From: Chlamydiae bacterium RIFCSPLOWO2_12_FULL_45_20
GTDB taxonomy: Bacteria > Chlamydiota > Chlamydiia > Chlamydiales > SM23-39
Reading direction: 5' to 3'
Assembly (NCBI GenBank): GCA_001796285.1
Contig: MGMD01000018.1
Coordinates: 1 to 64,000 of the forward strand
Length of the DNA stretch: 64,000 nt
Both the position numbers and the translations under genes were made by a program. Each line of letters starts with the position of its first letter. Position 1 is the stretch's first letter. Below, piece by piece: positions 59,654 to 64,000 of the stretch. Below the pieces are notes generated by a model that saw only the letters and a program-made list of their open reading frames with translations, made no database searches and had not been told where the DNA came from.

Positions 59654-60223
59654 CTAGGCTCTTTCCCCATGGATAAAGTTTGTAAAGCCCTTCACTTTTG
59701 AGGTCAATTCACTGACCATATTAGAGACTCGCTGGGTCACGCTGGACGGGACGACCTTTGCTGACTCGCCAGGCTGTTGTTCTTTAGCTTCTTCTTGTAC
59801 TTCTTTAGCTTCTTCTTGTACTTCTTTAGCTTCTTCTTGTACTTCTTTAGCTTCTTCTTGTACTACAATCTGCGCAGATGCTTCTTTGTGGTCTAGAACT
59901 ACTGCTGTTTCGTTTTTTGGAGCGACCACTATATTGGCTAGTCCAATGAGTCCGTTTACTGCCATGTACGTGATATTTTTAAGTGTCTCTAAAACCCCCA
60001 GGAAGAAAGCAGTAACTTTGAAGGCTGCCAGCTGAACCGCTCGTACGAGGCAATAAGAAGATGTTGGTTGTTTGTCCAAGAATGTCTGCGCCTTTGGGTA
60101 ACTCAGTATGAGGTACGCGAACCGCGGTTCTGGTTGCGCAATTTTATCTAAAAGTTGCGCATAGTTAGGTTGGTTTGTCACAGCGTTAGCAGTACTAAGC
60201 TGCTCTGGAATTGATGAGGACAT
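59654..60223 (-). CDS. Acidic-repeat protein B (paralog of 58381-59193), 189 aa
   Basis: The protein shares with paralog A an E-P-R-F-x-Y opening (near residue 32), a core hydrophobic block (K-V-T-A-F-F-L-G-V-L-E-T-L-K-N-I near 68-83) and N-G-L-I-G-L-A-N near 88. It then has a different acidic repeat, E-V-Q-E-E-A-K, four times at about residues 120-150. The C-terminus lacks the membrane segment of A. The hydrophobic core may enter a membrane. Unknown family. Confidence 0.75.
   Translation of the reverse strand: MSSSIPEQLSTANAVTNQPNYAQLLDKIAQPEPRFAYLILSYPKAQTFLDKQPTSSYCLVRAVQLAAFKVTAFFLGVLETLKNITYMAVNGLIGLANIVVAPKNETAVVLDHKEASAQIVVQEEAKEVQEEAKEVQEEAKEVQEEAKEQQPGESAKVVPSSVTQRVSNMVSELTSKVKGFTNFIHGERA
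59781..59864. repeat. 21-bp tandem repeat in paralog B, four exact copies
   Basis: Unit TCTTTAGCTTCTTCTTGTACT at 59781, 59802, 59823 and 59844, encoding E-V-Q-E-E-A-K on the minus strand. The unit is unrelated to the 24-bp repeat of paralog A although it occupies the same place in the protein. Confidence 0.95.
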
Positions 60224-60282
60224 AATTTTTTCACCCTTGTTATTGTATTTTAAAAGTATCAGGGTATTTTAAGATAATATGG

Positions 60283-60306
60283 AGTTTAGGTAAATAATAC
60301 TAATTA
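60283..60306 (-). promoter_or_regulatory. Shared upstream box of paralog B
   Basis: Partner of the box at 59258-59281 (22 of 24 positions identical). It overlaps the last three bases of pgl, so paralog B has an own transcript start inside or just after pgl. Confidence 0.45.
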
Positions 60307-61029
60307 CTTTATATGGCTCGCTGCATCAGAATCTAAAATCCAAAACGTTTTATGATCTACGGTGCCGACGCAGCTAGCTGGAAATTCTGATATGACAGCA
60401 GCCTCAAGCACTTTAGGGACAATGAATTGTTTGCTTTTACCAAGGGCGTAAATGACAGAGTGAAAACTTTGATTGATGCAAGGGAATGTAAGAGACATCC
60501 TCCAAGATTTTTTTTGAGGAATGTAGTTTGCAATGACGAGTTTATCTTTAATCGCGAGGCCTTGGGTATTTGGAAAAAGCGAGGCGGTATGACCGTCCTC
60601 TCCAACTCCGAGCATGACGAGATCAAATAAATGTTTTCCTAAGATGGATTGAATTGTTTCTTCGTAATCTAATGCATTTTTTTCTATATCCTTCTCAGTT
60701 TTCATACGAAAGATTTGAGAGGAGGGAATAGGCACTCTTTGAAAGCTTTTCATGGCCATGTGAAAGTTGCTGTCGGGGTGCTCGGGGGGGGCTGCCCTTT
60801 CATCACTCCAAAATAGCCAAACTTTAGACCAATCCAGCTGCGCTTTGGCAACGAGAAGCTCATAGATTTCACTTGGAGTGGAACCGCCTGACAGGGCCAC
60901 CGCAAAGCGGCCCCTTGTTTGAATGGCTCTTTTGGCTGTATGGACCCAATGACCGGCTGCAAAATCCACTGTCTCTTTTCTGTCTCCGGCGATGATGTAG
61001 TCTCTTCTAGCATCCCACGAGTTTAGCAT
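60304..61029 (-). CDS. pgl: 6-phosphogluconolactonase
   Basis: The enzyme hydrolyses 6-phosphogluconolactone made by Zwf. The 241-aa protein has F-A-V-A-L-S-G-G-S-T-P near residue 42, W-S-D-E-R near 75 and G-V-G-E-D-G-H-T-A-S-L-F-P near 141, which are typical of the DevB/Pgl type. It overlaps opcA by 7 bp. Confidence 0.95.
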   Translation of the reverse strand: MLNSWDARRDYIIAGDRKETVDFAAGHWVHTAKRAIQTRGRFAVALSGGSTPSEIYELLVAKAQLDWSKVWLFWSDERAAPPEHPDSNFHMAMKSFQRVPIPSSQIFRMKTEKDIEKNALDYEETIQSILGKHLFDLVMLGVGEDGHTASLFPNTQGLAIKDKLVIANYIPQKKSWRMSLTFPCINQSFHSVIYALGKSKQFIVPKVLEAAVISEFPASCVGTVDHKTFWILDSDAASHIK

Positions 61030-62081
61030 ATCCCTCCACGATCCAATGCCAGGATGGCAGTGAGCGTATTCAGGTAATGAGTGCTCGTCCCTTTTGTAAT
61101 AATTTCTTTGACAAGCGATTGGCCTGTAGCTGTTTTTCCAAGGACAAACGGGTAGGGCATTTCACATTTTTCTTTGGAGGATGTTTTGATCATTACATGG
61201 TGAGGCTCGCAGTGAATGCGGCTCATGTCAAAACTTACGCCATCTTCTGTTTCTATATAGACAGCCGTAATCATACCGGAGCCCAACTCCTCCCATTCTG
61301 TCTTTTCCAGTTTCGCTGATCGGCCTTCAAAGGTAAAATCACAGGCCTGAGAGGCCTGTTGCAACTTCCACCCTAAACAGGAAGCCACCCAAGCAAGAAG
61401 ATAGAACGATTGCACTTTTGTATGGCAAAATACCTCCGTTTCCCGAGCATTGTAGGTAATATGCATATATTGAATCTGATTCGGGTCTCTCCCAGAATGG
61501 AATAATGAGGTAATGAGGTCTCTCCAACCTTCTATCCTCGCCCAATTTAAATCAGCTGTATCTGTACTTTTTTTGATGGAAAGAACCTTTTGAGAGAAGG
61601 CTAAAAGACTCGCTGCAGATTCTGAGTCAAAAATAATCCGATGTGCCAACTTGGACAGGGATGTGAACAGGGGGTGGTCAATCGAAGGATCTTCCGTCCA
61701 CAACATTAAAATGGGCAGATCTGGAACCAAGTGAGGCAGGATGACAAAGGGCACTTTTCCCAATTCCGATTGGGATGCGACAATGTCAATGTAATCACAG
61801 GCAATATTTCCACTTCCCACAACAGAAATAGCCGTTGTAAGCCCTTCTTTTTTCGTATCGGAATCAACTGTAATAAAGAGCACCCGGCAGGGGTATTTTT
61901 CTGAGACTTTTTGAACGATTTCGCGAATGTAGCTTGTGCGCGGACTTAATTGATTGACGACCATCAGATTAAAAAGGCAGGCACGCAACTTCTCTTTGGA
62001 CAGACTCTCCCAAAGCTTAATTAATTCTGACTCAATATTTCTTGGTTGGACAACTTGTGGGGTAATCATAACAGCCGCCAA
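61023..62081 (-). CDS. opcA: Glucose-6-phosphate dehydrogenase assembly protein OpcA
   Basis: OpcA activates G6PDH in cyanobacteria and is found beside zwf in several phyla. The 352-aa protein has R-A-C-L-F-N-L-M-V-V near residue 33, H-L-V-P-D-L-P-I-L-M-L-W near 117, and F-D-S-E-S near 150. No catalytic motif is expected. It overlaps zwf by 16 bp and pgl by 7 bp, so the three genes are one translationally coupled operon. Confidence 0.9.
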   Translation of the reverse strand: MAAVMITPQVVQPRNIESELIKLWESLSKEKLRACLFNLMVVNQLSPRTSYIREIVQKVSEKYPCRVLFITVDSDTKKEGLTTAISVVGSGNIACDYIDIVASQSELGKVPFVILPHLVPDLPILMLWTEDPSIDHPLFTSLSKLAHRIIFDSESAASLLAFSQKVLSIKKSTDTADLNWARIEGWRDLITSLFHSGRDPNQIQYMHITYNARETEVFCHTKVQSFYLLAWVASCLGWKLQQASQACDFTFEGRSAKLEKTEWEELGSGMITAVYIETEDGVSFDMSRIHCEPHHVMIKTSSKEKCEMPYPFVLGKTATGQSLVKEIITKGTSTHYLNTLTAILALDRGGIC

Positions 62082-63604
62082 GCCCGATTTTCTTTCTCCA
62101 TCAGCTCATCTGCCTTTTTGGGCCCCCAGCTGCCGGATGGGTAACTGGGAAAATCTGTCGGCGGATGGATAGACCAGTACTGTAGGATAGGAGTATAAAT
62201 CGCCCAAGACTGCTCTACTTCGTCGACGCGGGCAAAAAGAGTACTATCGCCTGAAATGCAGTCCCAAATGAGACGCTCATAAGCCTCAGGTGGGCTTTGA
62301 CCAAAATAAGAGCCATAGCGAAAATCCATTTTGACAGGCTGAATAGGACTGCTAGGGCCAGGCACCTTACAGTTAATTTTCATCGAGATCCCTTCATCTG
62401 GCTGGATCCGAATCACCAGTACATTGGGATCATTTTTTTTGCCATGCATGTTGAAGAGGACCCCGGGCGCGTCCTTAAAGATCACGGCAATTTCAGTCCC
62501 CTTCTTAGGAAGCCTCTTCCCTCCTCTTAAATAAAAAGGGACTCCTGCCCAGCGCCAGTTATCGATAAAAAGCCTTAAGGCTAGGTACGTTTCGATCTTT
62601 GAGTTGGGGTCTACATCTTGCTCTTCCCTGTACCCACGGGCTGGCTCGCCATGGATAAATCCTTTTCCGTATTGCCCACGGATCACAGTTTCCTTCAAGT
62701 CCTCTTCTGAAAGAGGTCGGATCGATTTTACTACTTTTACCTTTTCATCCCGAATCGCATCCGCGCTAAGAGAAACGGGGGGCTCCATAGCCATAAGGGA
62801 AAGAAGCTGCATCACATGGTTTTGAACAATATCTCTTAAAAGGCCTTGCTCTTCAAAAAAGTGACCCCTTGTGCCAATGCCAATATCCTCAGCCACTGTG
62901 ATTTGGACGTGATCGACGTGTTTATAATTCCAAAGGGACTCAAAAATAGCGTTGGCAAACCGGAAAACTAGGATATTTTGCACCGTTTCTTTCCCAAGAT
63001 AATGGTCGATTCGGTAAATTTGGGATTCATCCAGGTGTTTGGAAATCTCTCCTTGAAGAGCGGCTGCAGATTGAGAGTCGTGGCCAAATGGCTTTTCTAT
63101 GATCACTCGGGACCAACGATCCTCGACTTCATGAACATTATAGACCAACCCATGTTTTTTGAGCTGTTCAATAATAATGGGGAAAAACTTTGGTTGCACG
63201 GAAAGGTAGAAGACCCGATTGCCTCGTGTTGCATAGCGATTGTCGATCTGCTTTAGAAAAAGAGCGAGTTTTTCATAGCCCTCATCGCTATCGAACTCAG
63301 ACTGGTGATAGTAGATTTGCTCTTGAAAATGATGCCAAAACCCTTCGTCAATGGGTTTCGTGCGAGAATGCTGATTGATATCGCCTTTTAATTCCTCACG
63401 GAATTGTTCATGGGTTTTTTCTCTCCTTGCAAAGCCCACGCACGCAAAATTAGCCGGAAGCGTTCCATCACGCCCCAAATTGTAAATGGCTGGTAATAGC
63501 TTTCGCCCTGTTAAGTCCCCTGTAGCCCCAAAAATAACTAGAATGCAGGGGTCAATGTTTCGCCTCATGCGACCGGGCTCTTCTAGCCTACATTTCTCAT
63601 ACAT
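62066..63604 (-). CDS. zwf: Glucose-6-phosphate 1-dehydrogenase
   Basis: Zwf oxidises glucose-6-P and starts the oxidative pentose phosphate pathway. The 512-aa protein has the nucleotide motif I-F-G-A-T-G-D-L-T-G-R-K near residue 22, I-I-E-K-P-F-G-H-D near 164 and the active-site R-I-D-H-Y-L-G-K-E near 190. I use ATG 63604 because the open frame to TTG 63643 adds 13 residues with no clear support; chlamydial Zwf also starts M-x-E/Y-x-x-x-L-E-E. Confidence 0.94.
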   Translation of the reverse strand: MYEKCRLEEPGRMRRNIDPCILVIFGATGDLTGRKLLPAIYNLGRDGTLPANFACVGFARREKTHEQFREELKGDINQHSRTKPIDEGFWHHFQEQIYYHQSEFDSDEGYEKLALFLKQIDNRYATRGNRVFYLSVQPKFFPIIIEQLKKHGLVYNVHEVEDRWSRVIIEKPFGHDSQSAAALQGEISKHLDESQIYRIDHYLGKETVQNILVFRFANAIFESLWNYKHVDHVQITVAEDIGIGTRGHFFEEQGLLRDIVQNHVMQLLSLMAMEPPVSLSADAIRDEKVKVVKSIRPLSEEDLKETVIRGQYGKGFIHGEPARGYREEQDVDPNSKIETYLALRLFIDNWRWAGVPFYLRGGKRLPKKGTEIAVIFKDAPGVLFNMHGKKNDPNVLVIRIQPDEGISMKINCKVPGPSSPIQPVKMDFRYGSYFGQSPPEAYERLIWDCISGDSTLFARVDEVEQSWAIYTPILQYWSIHPPTDFPSYPSGSWGPKKADELMEKENRAWRLL

Positions 63605-63658
63605 GTCTGAAACACTCGTCGTCCATATTCTATTTCTTAACAAACACAGTCGAACTTT

Positions 63659-64000
63659 TCAAGTGGATTGAGAGCTCCTTTGATCCAGGTACGTTTGCAA
63701 GAGCAGCGTTGCAGCGATCATATCGAGTTTTTTCTCTCGCGCTTTGCGGTTTAAGTGCAATTCTTTCAGTTTCACATGGGCTAGTTTAGTGGACAGTCTT
63801 TCATCAAGCAGCTGCACCGGAATATGCAGTGCTTCTTCTAAGAGATGAGCAAATTCTTCCACCATGCTTGCCATTGCTCCCTTTTTTCCACTCATCTCCA
63901 GGGGCAAGCCGATGACTATCAGACCGATCTCCTTCAAGGGAAGCGCTGACTGAATGTTTTGAATAGCTTTTTTCCCACCAGGCACCATCCCAACAGGAAG
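63659..64000 (-). CDS. yqgF: YqgF/RuvX-family protein (cut by window edge)
   Basis: The frame runs off the right end of the window; 114 residues are visible, including I-G-L-I-V-I-G-L-P-L-E-M-S-G-K-K-G and L-L-D-E-R-L-S-T-K-L-A, hallmarks of the Holliday-junction resolvase-like YqgF/RuvX, which acts in 16S rRNA 5' processing. The N-terminal part with the first Asp is missing. The yqgF-zwf-pgl order is as in Chlamydia. Confidence 0.9.
   Translation of the reverse strand, partial: LPVGMVPGGKKAIQNIQSALPLKEIGLIVIGLPLEMSGKKGAMASMVEEFAHLLEEALHIPVQLLDERLSTKLAHVKLKELHLNRKAREKKLDMIAATLLLQTYLDQRSSQST

Noticed and set aside
59781-59864. Short regular repeats that could suggest a CRISPR array
   Set aside because: The copies are directly adjacent with no spacers and lie in frame inside a coding sequence. 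No CRISPR array is seen anywhere in the window.

Overview
The window is chromosomal DNA of a member of the Chlamydiae. It looks more like an environmental lineage (order Parachlamydiales) than the genus Chlamydia. Three things point to the phylum. Gene neighbourhoods match ones known from Chlamydia: dnaN-recF beside smpB, yqgF-zwf-pgl, bL33 followed by a LolC/LolD pair, ybeY-CBS hemolysin preceded by two tiny basic proteins, and exbB-exbD. There is an Hc2-type lysine/arginine repeat histone. There is also an NTT-family nucleotide translocase. The extra galE, ugd, opcA, cold-shock and mobile-element sequences, and several unrecognised proteins with low-complexity repeats, suggest a larger environmental genome. 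I cannot name the genus; base composition looks like the mid-40s % GC by eye.

Layout. 1-1.5 kb: a transposase tail, an unknown protein, a terminator, a large imperfect inverted repeat and tRNA-Leu. 1.5-7.5 kb: an unknown coiled-coil protein, exbB/exbD, trmB, an unknown protein running into tRNA-Pro, and pgi. 6.5-12 kb (minus): terC-like, smpB, a DUF5993-like micro-protein, dsbB, dnaN and recF. 12-20 kb: hctB, an amino-acid permease, a protein with an SH2-like domain, a TspO-like/TMEM14-like membrane pair, sua5, an RDD protein and a fused acyl-CoA ligase/GNAT protein. 20-25 kb: glmS, a methyltransferase, small membrane or secreted proteins sharing an RVPVG motif, and a PagL-like lipid A deacylase. 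25-34 kb: a YheT-like hydrolase, NTT translocase, msrB, an envelope protein with a suspicious out-of-frame start, a cold-shock protein, a CPBP protease, a glutamate/dicarboxylate symporter, DUF192 and secreted proteins. 34-42 kb: an LptD-like protein, ankyrin and HEAT proteins, and DUF3604. 42-49 kb (minus): rnr, two DUF502 proteins, a HolC-like protein, small basic proteins, ybeY and a CBS hemolysin. 49-57 kb (minus): bL33-lolC-lolD, then ugd-ispA-galE-mreD-suhB-folD. 57-64 kb (minus): tsaD, two paralogous acidic-repeat proteins with a 90-bp MITE-like insertion between them, and yqgF-zwf-opcA-pgl.

Themes. Central carbon metabolism (pgi, zwf, opcA, pgl) and envelope work (lptD, PagL-like, lolCD, galE, ugd, glmS, exbBD) dominate the recognisable genes. 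The least expected items are the SH2-like protein, the TspO/TMEM14 pair, the paralogous repeat proteins with a shared upstream box, the MITE-like insertion with a 7-bp target duplication, and a signal peptide put out of frame by one base in a homopolymer run.
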